From: Enoplosus armatus
Lineage: Eukaryota; Chordata; Actinopteri; Centrarchiformes; Enoplosidae
NCBI RefSeq assembly: GCF_043641665.1
Contig: NC_092200.1
Location: forward strand, 14,159,694-14,223,693
Direction: 5' to 3'
Length of the DNA stretch: 64,000 nt
The notes under the pieces are model-generated. The model was not told the origin of the DNA and ran no database searches. It was given only the letters and a program-made list of their open reading frames with translations. Each line of letters opens with the position of its first letter. Within the stretch, counting starts at the first letter, position 1. Both the position numbers and the translations under genes were made by a program. Shown piece after piece: positions 12,286 through 24,805 of the stretch.

Positions 12286-13003
12286 ATGGTATGGTTGTAG
12301 TCTTCACTTACATGTTATCATTTATCGAATCAGAACCATATTGATTAACATGACATTTTATGTAGTTATATGAATATTTATTTTACTTCCTCGCACCTTT
12401 GACGTCTCTCTTTGTGTCCTGTGAAATCCGGCAATTGTGAATTTGATTAGTCACTCGGGCTAATGCTAGTTAGCGCTTAGCTATGATGTTCCCTAACTTG
12501 CTACTCATAGTGGGTTGGCTATGTGAATTTAGCTTTCGTTGTTTGTAAGTGAGGTGTGCTAAATATTAGCATTTTTTAACGATGAATGTGTAATGTTTTT
12601 GTCTAACAGAATACTCGAGGACTCCGCTCTCAGCTGAAAGACAGTGTACCTGTGGCAGGTTTATGTCCACAGGGAGCTTATGGCGTGCAGGACTCTCTGC
12701 GTAGCGGGTGAGACACTGCCACAAATAAAATGAATCTGATGCAATCTAATGCTGAGTGTAGAACTGATACCTTCTCCTACCATGCACGTGCAGAAAGACT
12801 GGTTTAATAAATGTAGTTTTTAGTTGTATTTTTTGCACTAAATTGACATGGATACTTGTCAAAACATGATTAAACATACTTTATAAATATTTACTTTTCA
12901 CTTTATATTTCAGTGTTTATTTGCTTGCTAAATTATGTATGAAATTGTCTTATTATCCATTACATCTAGTAATCCAGTGTATTGTAGAGCCGATCAGTCA
13001 GCC

Positions 13004-13071
<68 letters not shown>

Positions 13072-14652
13072 TTTGCACCGTTGTGCTACTTAAGTTCTTT
13101 ATAACCTGCTAGATATTTAATTGGAGAGTGACCTCTGCATGAAAGAGAGCGACATGTGTAGAACGCATTGTTACAATTGCTTGAATTTTTATAATGAAAC
13201 AATGACGTACTCTGTGTGACAGCTTTCTCTGGCAAGAGGGGCTGCTCTAATAGTTCCACCTCTTGAAACTAAATGACATGACACTGATTTTCACCTGCTT
13301 GTTGCATTTCTTCTTTGGCTACACAGCTTTACCAGTGTAAAGAATGAGCTCCTTCCAAGCCACTCGCTGGAGCTGTCCGAAAAAAATGTGAGTAGTCTGA
13401 ATTGTAAGAAAAAAGACAAATGACCCAAAAGTTAAACCTCCCACACAATTCACATAGATTACACTTCTCTGCAGGACTGTGTGTGTGCGGTTGTGCTTGA
13501 TTGGCATGTCCCTGACTCTCCTGATAGCTTTGATGCACCTGTTGGGAGCAGCGACTTTCACCTTTACCTCCTGAGAGTTTGCAGAGCCTTAAATATTGCC
13601 ACCAACTAATTACAGACAAATGTTAGCCATATTGGTGAAAATAATTTGTGAGTGAACATGAGTCAATTAAAGAACAGCTCACTGTGGACCCATTTAACAG
13701 CAGACATTTTGAGGAAAAGCACGGGTGAAACTCTTAACACTAATGAGGGCTCCCAGCAAGTCATGTCAATACATTATGCAGCCATTAATTAATGTTATTA
13801 ATCACACCTGTGCCTTTTCTACTCTGACATGTCAAAATGTCTTTGTAACATTGTAATGTGTGTGTGTGAACTGGTTATTTGTAAGGATTCGATATTCATA
13901 TTGATTTCCACAAAAATGGCGCTTATATTAGGGAAAATAGAATAGAAAAATGTTAAATTTTTTGTTTTTAACAATGTACATTTATGTTGACTTAAAGTAT
14001 CTTTCCTCCTAACTGAGGCAACATATAACCTTGTTTTATTTGTCAGAAGCAGATCAGTAGCCCGGCCCACCACATACCCTCTTTTAATCCGATGTGAAAT
14101 GAACAAGTGAAAGTTTAATAGTGTTTCTCTTGGTGTGCAGTTCCAGCTGAACCAGGACAAGATGAATTTGTCCACACTCAGAAACATCCAGGGTCTTCAT
14201 GCTCCACTCAAACTGCAGATGGAGTACAGGGCAGCTAGACAGGTAAATACTCGTCTCTCTAATCCACATCCCCAGCCCTAAAAACCCTTTTCCTTTTGCT
14301 CTTCTGCCCTCTCTGTTGTTTTAACGTCAACTCTTCATTTTTAAGTCGTTCTTCTTCTTCACTCTTGATTTCTGTCCCTCTGCCTTCCAGATCCAGCGCC
14401 TGCCGTTCTTACAGAGTTCAAACCTGGCCCTGGATACACTGCGAGGCAGTGACGATGCCATCGGCTTCGAGGACATCCTCAACGGTGAGAACCTCGTCTC
14501 TTCACCTTTCCACATTCAACGACACAACTGTGTGAATATGATAATGTAACCCCCACACTGTGTTTGTGTCCTGTCACCTTGCAGATCCCACCCAGAGTGA
14601 AATGATGGGCGAGCCACACATGATGGTGGAATACAAACTGGGGCTGCTGTGA
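12286..14652 (+). CDS. pomp: proteasome maturation protein (POMP/UMP1)
   Basis: Exons 12286-12288, 12610-12707, 13327-13387, 14141-14242, 14391-14484 and 14585-14652 join in phase to 141 residues, the length of human POMP. The first exon codes only the start methionine, which sits directly on its splice donor. POMP is the chaperone of 20S proteasome assembly: it helps recruit beta subunits to alpha rings and dimerise half-proteasomes, and is then degraded as the first substrate. Family blocks seen include TRGLRSQLKDSVPV, VKNELLPSHSLELSEKN, FQLNQDKMNLSTLRNIQG, QRLPFLQSSNL, IGFEDILNDP and the C-terminal MGEPHMMVEYKLGLL. The N-terminal third (about residues 17-33) is the least conserved against the human protein as I recall it. 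Nothing is broken. Confidence 0.97.
13004..13067. repeat. compound (TA)n(CA)n microsatellite in pomp intron 2
   Basis: About 12 TA units run directly into about 20 CA units. A 63-codon open frame through it is an artefact of the repeat. Confidence 0.95.
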
Positions 14653-14878
14653 AAGAAGATGGATACACACAACACACCGCTTCACACATAGATTTAGGTT
14701 TATTATTTGTCTGCATACGTTTGTTTATTGGCTCAAAAGCAAAAATCACCAACTCAGGTTTTGGAGATTCTGTAATCTTTTGGAAAAGAGAGGGGCTTGA
14801 TGGGGGTGTGCGTTAAACAGTCATTCAGACAAGCATTCACTGCTGCTTTTGTATGATTCCAATCCGGTTGGTATTTCT

Positions 14879-14884
14879 AATAAA
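14879..14884 (+). other. poly(A) signal of pomp
   Basis: AATAAA lies about 230 bp after the pomp stop codon and is the first canonical signal downstream. Confidence 0.65.
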
Positions 14885-15185
14885 CTTCATAACCTCCCTC
14901 ATGATGTGGGCTCATTTGACAATTTTTTTAACTGTTGTACTTGAACTCATATTGTGATGTTGGGGCTTGTGCTTTGTGATACAAAAATAGCGTTTAACGT
15001 CATCAAGAATAGCTATCACATTTTGTGATCTGTGTAAATATGTCACTTTTTTAGGTAACGGCTATCACAATAATATAAAATGATAATGTGGCATTTTAGC
15101 AGAAGTCTTTGATCAGTTTACATGTTGTGTAACATCTTGATACAACAGCTATTGGTCTCAGTTTTGGGAAATGTAAGTTGAAGTC
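14885..15185. other. intergenic, no feature seen
   Basis: AT-rich sequence with no reading frame or RNA gene that I recognise. Confidence 0.5.
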
Positions 15186-15241
15186 TCAGAATCAGAATCA
15201 GAATCAGAAATACTTTATTGATCCCTGGGGGGAAATTGTAC
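15186..15241 (+). mobile_element. short non-LTR retrotransposon 3' tail
   Basis: CAGAATCAGAATCAGAA followed by ATACTTTATTGATCCCTGG and GGGGAAATTG. I recognise this tail as one of the most frequent retroposon ends in teleost genomes, built on a GAATCA tandem. The copy is only about 55 bp, so its class cannot be fixed from the sequence. Confidence 0.7.
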
Positions 15242-15819
15242 AGTACCGGTGCTCCCATTCCAGAGTAGGAAGGAGGAGTCTGAAGGATTCCATGATTGTT
15301 ATCTCTCCACGTGCATCATTTTGACAAGACCCATTTAAAAACAAACAAAACCTCCATTCAAAACACGGATTGCAAGTTTCACTTGATGATTTCTATGAAA
15401 AGGAGACATGTACGTGCGTATTTTTCATCTGAACATTCACTATTGTTTTTTTTACATCGTTTGTTTTCACTGTATTTTACTGTTGAGACTTTCAGAACTC
15501 CCAAAATTCACAGAGGTATTGCCAATATTGGCCATTTTCAGTATAAATTAATCAACTTTGACGGGCATTTGACTGTTGATCAAGTTTGAGTAAAACCCAG
15601 AGGTGATTGAGTTTTATAACACCCTTATATAGCCATATAAAACAATATTGACGTTATAATTTGTTAAAACTGTCAAACGAGCATATATGAAGCGAATACA
15701 AAGAATATTTCCATATCTTGACGATAGACAATTGGCGATAACGCTACATGGTGTGTCAATAATGTAATGGTATTAAGGTAATAAAGCTATCATGGATTAA
15801 AGAAGAAAAGGCTAGTCAA
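15242..15819. other. intergenic, no gene recognised
   Basis: A 97-codon frame at 15,296-15,589 has no known motif and no exon context. Confidence 0.45.
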
Positions 15820-15912
15820 GGCCGGCGGTGAGGGAGGGGAGAGAAGAAACGTAGAGGTTCTGTAACTCACTGTAGCAATCAATTGAAATCTCACCGCCAT
15901 CGGACCAACCGA
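15820..15912 (+). promoter_or_regulatory. candidate orphan first exon / promoter
   Basis: A locally GC- and CpG-richer, purine-rich block (GGCCGGCGGTGAGGGAGGGG) ends at CCGA|GTAAGT, a near-perfect splice donor at 15,913. This resembles a non-coding first exon on the plus strand. No downstream exon could be identified in the window, so the gene it would belong to is unknown. It may also be chance. Confidence 0.3.
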
Positions 15913-15913
15913 G

Positions 15914-16476
15914 TAAGTTAAAGGCATTGTCGTGTATTTATAGTACTGCTTTGATAACTATGTCTAAGACAGGGTGTTACACCAATACGCATGACTGTCC
16001 ACTAACGAATATAGATATTTTAAACATCCTAAAATAATATTCGTGGAAACACAACATATATGTTGCTGTTTATAAGCCTGAATTTGTCAAATTTAGAACA
16101 TATCCTGGGCCGCAGAGCATGCTGGGAGTATGTTGGGAGGAGTTAAGTTTAAACAAAGCCTATCCACTCATTAACAGCAAGTTTGAGCGACTACACTGTA
16201 GTCTAAACTATGGTCGTAATACAGAAAACACGATGTCCAGGCTCTGCTTGGCGATAAAAAAAAAAGCAACTCTGACGCTAGCATGGCTGACTGTGGATGT
16301 CAAAGATGATTTAACCGTCGAGACATCAGTCCGTCTCCACACAGGCCACAAAGATCTTACACTGACGCAAATGTAGCAGGCTAATCACAACGACAGTAAG
16401 TTGATAGTGGCTTTGTCCAGTAGGCTGGACGTCTGCAAGTTTTATTCAATACGCCACAAAGTAGTGGACACTTACA
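15914..16476. other. intergenic, possible regulatory stretch
   Basis: The 85-codon frame at 16,119-16,376 resembles no known protein; it holds a poly-A run coding for lysines. The stretch has more CpG than its neighbours. Confidence 0.4.
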
Positions 16477-16490
16477 TTACGCATGCGTAA
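16477..16490. promoter_or_regulatory. perfect palindrome resembling an NRF1 site, next to an ETS-like site
   Basis: TTACGCATGCGTAA is a perfect 14-bp palindrome with the GCATGC core of nuclear respiratory factor 1 sites. ACCGGAACTT follows at about 16,502. The pair looks like a small CpG promoter usable on either strand, but no transcript can be shown. Confidence 0.35.
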
Positions 16491-16514
16491 GGGAACTAGA
16501 AACCGGAACTTGCT

Positions 16515-17930
16515 TTCCCCGATTCAAATATGCTATTTGATATGAATATATATAAGAAACATGTGCTGCCGTGATAAATAAACAAAACAATAACTATACA
16601 ACGCTAAAGGACAAAGTTATTGGTGAATTATTTAGGTTTGACAATGTGAAAGGGGTTCTTCATCAGACATAATATGAAAATGTCATAAGCAGTGAAGGAA
16701 AATTATTAATTTAAAACAAAATCATATTGATTAATTGTTCATTCATTTACAACAATTCTCACAAAATATCACTAGAACTGATGTTGAAGCTTTTCTTCCT
16801 CACAAGTTAATTATGTCTAGTTAGTTTTCATTTAATAAATCTGGCAACCCCGCAAATCTTGATAATGTCTTACTGCTGCAACAGGGATCGATGTGATTTG
16901 CCTACTGCAAAGAAATGGCATTTGTATATTACATTTCAAACACAGAGGCAACTCAGAGTGCCTAATATGAGGTAAAGAAATGCAATCAAACAGCATTTAA
17001 AAACAAAATGAAGAGAAAATTTTAAATATAATAAAATAACAGAGAACAAATACAGTTTAGCTGCAGTCCATGACTTGCCTCGAATTCATAAAGGGAATAA
17101 AGTTAAAATGATTGTGATGTATTTGTGTAAGTTGCTGTCTTGCCAGCATTATTCACATCCACTCTACAACCACAAGATGGCAGTATTAATCTACACTAAG
17201 TTGCTCACATTGGTCTCTAGTTCATTTCTAACCCAGTTTCTGATCCAGCACACTAGTTAAACTGGTACTGTGTTGGTAAAGGCTCCACTATAGACATTTT
17301 GACCTCATGCCTAAGGAGATTCAGCTGATGTCACTTTTCATACATGGCTGGAAAGCAGCTTAGCCCGAGGCTGTTAAAGGCTCATGATGCTGTCTTCGAC
17401 TCCCTGTGGGTCAGCTCAAGGCAGCTGGTAGTCATGATACATACTGTAACACACTAGATCACTTTGCATCCGCATGTCCAGTAACAAAGCAGTAGCAAAT
17501 CCAGATCATACACGCGAATGTAATGCAATGCCTGAAAGTAAAAGAGTTAAAACAGTGCATTGGTCCAGCGGCGTATATACGGAAGGAAAAATATACAACA
17601 TAACATTCAAAAATTGAAGTCCCGAAGCTGTGAAGTCACTAACACTAGGATGTTTTACAAACTGTCAGCGCTGTATGTTAATGAATACAGTTTATAGACT
17701 TCTACTGAGTAAATTAGAAATAGTTCAGAGCTTGTGGAGTTAAAAGTACCCTTGTAGTGTACTCTAGTGTACTAGTGTAGTCACTTTGTTATCCAGGATT
17801 TGGAGTGTGCCAGAGAGATCCTGTAATTATCGAACATGATTCTTTGCCATTGTTACACATTCAAACTGAGCTTGGCACAAAACTTTTTTGGTGGCTCAGA
17901 CTATATGTGTTTATCTCTAAGTATAAGATG
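16515..17930. other. intergenic, no gene recognised
   Basis: AT-rich non-coding sequence; short frames only. Confidence 0.5.
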
Positions 17931-17934
17931 TTGC

Positions 17935-18290
17935 ACTGTAGTTGCTGCAACTCTGAGGGGCTTTTTAGCCACCCTAGCTGCATGGCTCGAGGGATGACCA
18001 TATTGGACCAGGCTGAAATATCTCAGCAGCTGTTGGTTGGGTTGCCATGGAATTTGGTCCGGACATTCAGTGTCCGCATAGTACGAATCCTTAAAACTTT
18101 AGATGATCCTGAAGACTTAGGGTTGACATTTTAGTTTTTTAGTGAAATGTCATAAAATGTTCTACACACTTTTATGTCCCCCTCAGGATGAACTGTAATA
18201 ACTTTGGTGATCCCTTAACGTTTCACCTAGTGCCCTCATCAGCTCAAAATTTTAATTTGTCCAATGCTTTGACCAAATATCTAATCCACC
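17935..18290 (-). repeat. dispersed fish repeat family A, reverse copy
   Basis: Read on the minus strand it has GGACAAATTAAAATTTTGA, then GGGATCACCAAAGTTATTAC, TTCATCCTGAGGGGG, then GAGATATTTCAGCCTGG. The same order appears at 51,940-52,060 on the plus strand (GATCACCAAAGTTATTA, TTCATCCTGAGG). The 109-codon frame at 17,805-18,134 crosses it and is not a gene. Confidence 0.8.
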
Positions 18291-18299
18291 TCATCCCAT

Positions 18300-19955
18300 C
18301 ACACAACTCTGATACTGTGATAGGCCATGAAAATATAAAAGGGCAACTAAAACGTAGTTATGATGATGTTAGGGAGATAAATGTTGGGGAGTGGTTTTGA
18401 TTCAAACTGAGTTTGTTCCGAGGGCAAAAATAAACCTTGTTGTTAGGAGGCTGTCTTTTGTTGAGAGATTTCCCACACACTGCCACTCTGATTTAGCTAT
18501 TGTTCCAGGGCACTGTTCACTGAGCTACAGTGCTATTTTTAAATCCCAGTTATTAAACCAACACACTCTCTCAGCTTGACTTTCATTTCATGCCTCAGCT
18601 TTGGTGTTCTTCTTTTTCACGGCACTCATGAAACAATATCATCTAACCCAAAGTTAACTCATCCGCCTCTTCCCAGCTTCAACCGACACATAACATGTGG
18701 TTTCATTTCCTCTCTAGACTCAGGTCCTTGCCATCACGAGTGAGTGCGTATGCTAGCAGACACCGTGAGGATGTCACGCATTAGGCAGGACACCGGCTTG
18801 TCTGGCTGAAGTGCTCCTTCTCCTCTAGCTGTGTGGTAATTGCTCCACAAATCACAATGACTGCCGGAGGAAGTGAAGAGACAGCAGGCCTCACCACTGC
18901 TCATCCTTTGGGAGTGGGTTGTCATGGCCACAGATGCACTTGTACTTGCTGAGAACGAGATTAGTCTTAATTAATGCTAATGATCAGCCTACACGCCCGC
19001 ATTTCACATGAATGCACACATACTTTTTGCACCTTAACAGTATATCAACCCCCCCCCCCCGTACAATTATGAGAAAACATAATTTTAAGGCAGAAAAACA
19101 AGGATCTTCATTTATATCTGTGGCTAATAATCACACGTTACCCTCCTTTTGATTTACCACGACATGCCTGTCCCGTGTAGCAAACAGCAATCAATCAAAT
19201 GTTTTTTTTAACTGTCTAGTTTCACAAGTTCCCATGGACTTGAACCCACACTGTGCACTACGGACTTTAAATAGCTGTTGATTGGAGCTGTTGCACTCAA
19301 ATAGCTGCGTTCCTGCGGAGCCTCAGTGGGTGGTAGATGCTATTCTCCACGCTGGCTCTGTCAGCCTCTTTATTGACGGTCGGCGCCTCAGCAGCACCCA
19401 CTGACAGGAAAACTGGAAGCTTTTTTCCTTCTTCTTTAGGCAATTTGCTGATATAAAACTACTTGAGTTTTTTTCTATTTTGAAACCATTAAATCAAAGT
19501 GTCAATAAGCAGAAACAGTGCAAATGCTTGGTAATGAGAATGTTGTGTCAAGGCATGTATGATGTTTGCAGTCAAAATCAACACAACTTCCTGTCTTCCT
19601 TTCATGGGATTTTGACTGATGGTGCGCAGCCTAACATCAATTTGTTGTGGGCGGTAAACTCTCCCTCCTTCTCTGTCTTCATCTCTCCCTCTTAGTGGGT
19701 GGTGGATGTCTCTCCATCAATCGCAGCGCAGAAACACAATTTGAACCTGCATCCCACACCTTGTAAAGGACAGGCCCCCCTCCCACTCTATCATCAAATG
19801 CCAGACACCCTCGCAGCCTCCTTGCTTTGGCCTCCACGCTGCTTCCGTCTGCCTGCTGAAATCACTTTGACCAGATCTTACAGATGGAGAAAATGTCATG
19901 CTATTTGCCTCTCATCTTTTCTTTCTTTCTTTACCTTGTCAAATCCATGTCAGTT
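18300..19955. other. intergenic, no gene recognised
   Basis: Only short unrecognised frames. A C-run lies at 19,050-19,060. Confidence 0.5.
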
Positions 19956-19956
19956 C

Positions 19957-20215
19957 AAGTCTAGTCTCGCATAGCTGGACCTATCTCCCCACTTCGGACA
20001 AAGGTCTGGCTCAACCCATTGTCATTCTGCGATGGGGAAAAACACTCTTTACCAATCACAACCGTCTTGGGTGGCACCAAGCCCAGGATGCAGCAGGGGT
20101 GCCCTTGAAAAATGGTAACACGCAGATAGCAGAGGGGGAGGAGAATGCCGACTGAAATAGTCGGCCAACGGCAGACTTATCCCAACAGCCTACATCCGGT
20201 GAGTCAGACTAGTTA
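19957..20215 (+). repeat. dispersed percomorph repeat with terminal hairpin
   Basis: It starts TAGTCTCGCATAGCTGGACC; the CTGGACC arm is followed about 20 bp later by GGTCTGG, forming a hairpin. It continues with ATTCTGCGATGGGGAAAAA, CCAATCACAACCGTCTTGGG and CATCCGG. I recognise this order as a very common, much longer fish element beginning CTCGCATTGCCAGACC. This copy is diverged. Its class is unknown to me. Confidence 0.75.
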
Positions 20216-21343
20216 GCGTTAGCTAACTTTCCCTGTTATCAGTAAAGAAAAAAATATCCTTTTGATTCACTAACATCTTGGTGATTCAGTTAGTTATTGC
20301 ACAAAACTAAATGCTTAGCTAACTTAGCAGAGGAGCAGTAACTGCCATCTCAGCTTTTGACTCTAGTTGAATTCATGCGATTGGGTGAGGTTAGGCCACC
20401 TTTAAATGGCATGTGTTAATGAATTAAATTGTAAATTATTTTATTATATTGATTTCAATATGAATAAGAAAAACAGAGATCGGCTACTAGTTCAGAATAT
20501 ACAAAAAGTTCTTTATTTAATGTAAAATATAGCTAATGTTTTGTGAGCCTCCAAGGCCAGGCTCACACACTGCGGCCCTGCATCTCACATCTTCTCATAT
20601 AACGTTGGACTATTTCTTAAGTGTGGCGGTTTCTCTGTCACGTCACATGGCATGCAAACCATTTTCAGTAGCGCTGTAAAGGCTTGTTTATTCATCATGA
20701 CAGATGTTGCTCTGCTGCACTCGCTGGCTCTCTCAACACTACAAAGGAGACACGTGGATTTTAATGAAATATATACACAGAAATTCATTTGGGGCAGCAG
20801 TTGTGCTGTGACTCCTGCCCTTCTTAAAAGCATGTCGCCTGACTACAAGCCTTCGTATAAAACACAGTTCGAAGATGAATAACCCAACACGAATCTCTCT
20901 GACACTGGAGGATGTTCCTTTTCTCATTGGATGTTGTCTTTTTAATGAGATGGAAGAGAGAACTGCTTTGCCTAATGTTATGTGCTGATCCATCTTTATC
21001 AAGCACGACATCAAGAGCCACACCGGCATCCTCCACAACTGAACTACTGCCAATAAAACCAATCAGAGCGTGGAGAGACCCCCCTCCGGCGACCGAGAGA
21101 TGGTGGGAGGAGGGAGAAAGAGATGATACTCAGAGAGAGCACATAGAGAAGCATAGAGGGGAGGAGGAGGAATAAAAAGTCTTTAAGTCACACTCCATGA
21201 TGCCTCTCAAGGACACAAGGAGAACTCCTCCGAGGCACAGCACTTCTTTGGAGAAACTTCTTACTACCTGATAAAGTCTTCTGGGCTGATAAAGTCTTTA
21301 ATACCAAAACCTTTTTTCACATTATTGACAAGTATTTGACATT
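20216..21343. other. intergenic, no gene recognised
   Basis: Overlapping frames on both strands between 20,585 and 21,175 do not resemble proteins and show no splice logic. Confidence 0.45.
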
Positions 21344-21494
21344 AAAAGTCTGAAATCGTGTATCATGTCTCTATGTTCAGAGTTATGACTCAGAGAAAAG
21401 TGCGACTTTTGATGCAAATTGCAGCATTTGAGCACTAAGGGTTTTAAAGTACCATAATTGCCTCCATGAGCTCTGTGTCACGGCCACTGTTGCT
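21344..21494 (+). repeat. dispersed repeat family B, copy 1
   Basis: It aligns over about 150 bp with 41,656-41,809. Shared blocks include GCAAATTGCAGCA-like, GCACTAAGGGTTTTAAAGTA and TAATTGCCTCCATGAGCT. Both copies are in direct orientation. Confidence 0.85.
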
Positions 21495-24400
21495 TATTTT
21501 AATGTGCTGGTTTTCCTATTGACAGTAAATGCTTTCCAATAACATATACAGATTGTTCTAAACATTTTGTTGATATTAGGCTAAAACAATAGGTAAACTC
21601 TGGTTTATTGTACATTGTTTACTTTGAACATTGAACCGTGTTTCAGAAATGTTGGACTCCTGAGAGTAGAACTTGTGACTTGACTAGGACTGACATTTTT
21701 TAGATCGCAGCAGGAGATGCGCATCTGACCCCTGACCCTGGGCTCCCCTCCGCTTTCTGTCCTTCAGATAGAGCCGCTATCCACATGAGTCCCCATGATG
21801 TTTGCAAGGAAGAACTTTTATCACAGTCAGAGTACACAGTCCCACAACCTCACTGCAGGCCCTCACATTTAGCAAATAACATGTTACAAAACTGCATATG
21901 AATTGTGCTGCTGCAGAACTTTTCGAAAACACATAGTACAAGAAAAATAAATTCAGTAAAGTATAAGTTCTCTTCTCAAACAACATGATTGTATGACCCG
22001 TCAAAGATAAACCAAAGAGAACGAAACCAGCTTTAAGACATTAAATTGGGTATTTTAGCTTTACCTTTTTTTAATTTCAGCTCTCTCTTATCTGTCCAGA
22101 TGCAGGCTCAGATATGACCTGATTTCTGTCTATGAAAATATATGTATTTATGAATATATACTCATCCGATAAGAAATGGCCGTTCAAACAAGAGCAATGT
22201 ACAAACTCGGCTCTCTTACCCCTCAACTATTCTAAAACATCCATTCTCAACACATGATTTCTGGGTAATGAAGTTCACAGTTCCACTGTGTAAAACTGCT
22301 GAATGTACATTCAATTGCCGTGCACATGGGTACGTCAAGGTCCAGTTTCCAGCTCAGATTTAACGACCCTCCAGGTACAGGTCTGGTCCAGTCTGGTCTG
22401 ATCTGGTAGTTGAAGTAGCATTGTCATTGAGCTCAAAGTTATGAATGATTAGACGACGTAAAACAAGGGATATACTTTATAAACCAGTCTTCTGTTGTGC
22501 ATAAAGAAGGGAAAACCTTCTTCTAAAAACTGACAAATGCACACACTAAAACGTATTAATAGCCTAAGTTAATTTAACAACAGAACCTGTTGCTGAAGCT
22601 GCTTCTGTACTGAATAAATCTCATATCACAACAGCGTGATTTCCCTTTCAGAGCTGTCAGTTTTTAGCCATCATTGCCGTAGTATGCATTTCTTGAGATG
22701 CAGTGAGCTCAAGCTGTTATTCAATCTGACAAATTTGATGTAGCAAGACTGCAAAGCGCGGCTCTGGACAGCTGCCAACACACTGTTACAGCATAAAAGG
22801 AACATCTCACGCATTCAAACGTGTTTGTCTTTAAGGACACTTGTACTCTGGATCGTACTCTGCCGTTTTCCTTCTGGTTACGTTTATGCAAGGTCACTCC
22901 CACGCGCTTCAAGTTGTCAGCTGCACCTTTTTCCTCACCTGGCTGATTTTCACATTTCTAAAATCTAACCCTTCCTCATAATGGTGAACATACTTGTTCT
23001 CCCACCATTTAAAAAAAAGATCCAGTTATTACTCTATTAGTTTGTTATTCCCCCCTGCTAAACCTCACATTTGCTGTGTCATCAGAACATTTCTGCATGA
23101 GGCTCCCTTCACTGTTAGGGGTGAAGCTATTAGTATAAAGTAGAGGAGACAAAACTATTCCCTGCAGAGACTCTGTGCTGCTCTAAGTCTGCTCTGAGTT
23201 TAATTGTGGTCTGTCTGTGAGACTACCCAACATCTGTTTGATCATGTCAGAGTTAAATTGTAACTCCCTCGAGTTCTTGGCCAGTGGATTGAATTGAATA
23301 GTCCTTTCTTCCAGTATCCAAACTCTCATTGGCTGTTCCTACTGTCTCAGCCTTGCTCCATGTTTAGAACTGGGTATTAACCCACTCTATATACTAATCA
23401 GTATGTAATGCATGCTGATGATTCATCAGTAGGATTGCCAGAAGATTGCAGTATACTCATAAGATGAGTCACCTTTAACTGCAATAATTCCTGCTCACGT
23501 ACCGTAGATAGTTTACATTAATAACAACATCTAATTCCTTTGCTCAGCTATTGATTCATTAGATTACAATTGCCACTGGAGGAATAAATCTCAAATGTGT
23601 TCCTTGTCAGTTTGCATGAATATGCAAATAAAAATAAAGAAGACACAAAATTATTCTTGTTAATATCTTGCTATGAACATTGGGGCATAATGATGCAGAC
23701 TTTTGATGCATTCATAGTGTTGCCTTTGTATAGCTCCTTTGTCCTTTGTACAAAAAAAACAGTAATTGTGTGAAACATGAAAAAAAAAAAAAGCTGGTGA
23801 AAGAAATTCAAATCCACACACTTGGCTTAGCTAGCTTAGCATTTAGCTAAAATGAAATAATGTAACGTAACTTGGTCAGTTACAGCGCAGGCCAAAGTTC
23901 AAGATAATTACCTAGATTTAATGGACTATATTGTCAATGCACAGTATTTTTAACTGCCACATGACCAACATTTATACCACTGTATATGTCTTTCTTTGAC
24001 TGGGCCTGTCAAGTGGATGTTGGCAGCTCTGGTGAACAGCTCAGCTCAGAGTATATGGACCCTTCACCGATTATAGACTGATTAACACTGATATTAGCAG
24101 CAGCGCCTTCATTAAAAAGTGCCTTTAATATGCATGCCAAAAGAGAAAGTGCTAAAATGAGCAACACTTTCCTTAATTTCATTGATTGTGTTCAATATGA
24201 ATGCAAGACTGTGAATTGTATTAAAAAGTCATCAGTCTGCTTTTGTGTCTCATGCTGCATGAAGTTGACTTCCTGATGTGATGGAGGCTTTGCCATCATG
24301 CAGTGGTTAATGTTGGTTTCCTCCATTTAATCTTACCGTTGTGTTGTTGAAAGCACTGCTTGTTGGACATAAAACACGTGATTCACAAAACTCTGTAACA

Positions 24401-24805
24401 TCAACTAACTTCACACAAAATCAGCACACTTGTTAGCTAGCTAGCTACAGCTAACATCTGTACAGTTGGTTTAATTGCTGTTTGAGCCAAATTAAAGTCG
24501 CCCCGTGGAGTTTTCCTGTCAACAAGGTTATGTTTACTGTTACCCACCAAAGATACAAACAAACATGACGGGGAACCTTCATGGCTTGTAAATGTACAGG
24601 TGTATAAAATTTGATAAAATGAAAAGATACTACACAATTTCATGTTTAAGAACATACAATTATTATAACATGGAATACATGGAATAGATAATAAGGTTAG
24701 GATTATTAATTAATAAAAGTAAGATTGGCCTAAATGCATTTTCTAGAACATATGCAAAAAAAGATTTAAATAGATTTGATTTATAATAAACGGATGAATG
24801 TATTT
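21495..24805. other. intergenic, no gene recognised
   Basis: AT-rich, with short A-runs (23,780) and GCTAGCTAGC-type motifs (24,436-24,447). No exon, RNA gene or intact mobile element was seen. Confidence 0.5.

Noticed and set aside
16119..16376. 85-codon frame in the CpG-richer stretch after pomp
   Set aside because: No family resemblance, a poly-lysine run from an A-tract, and no splice partner. The region is kept only as a possible promoter.
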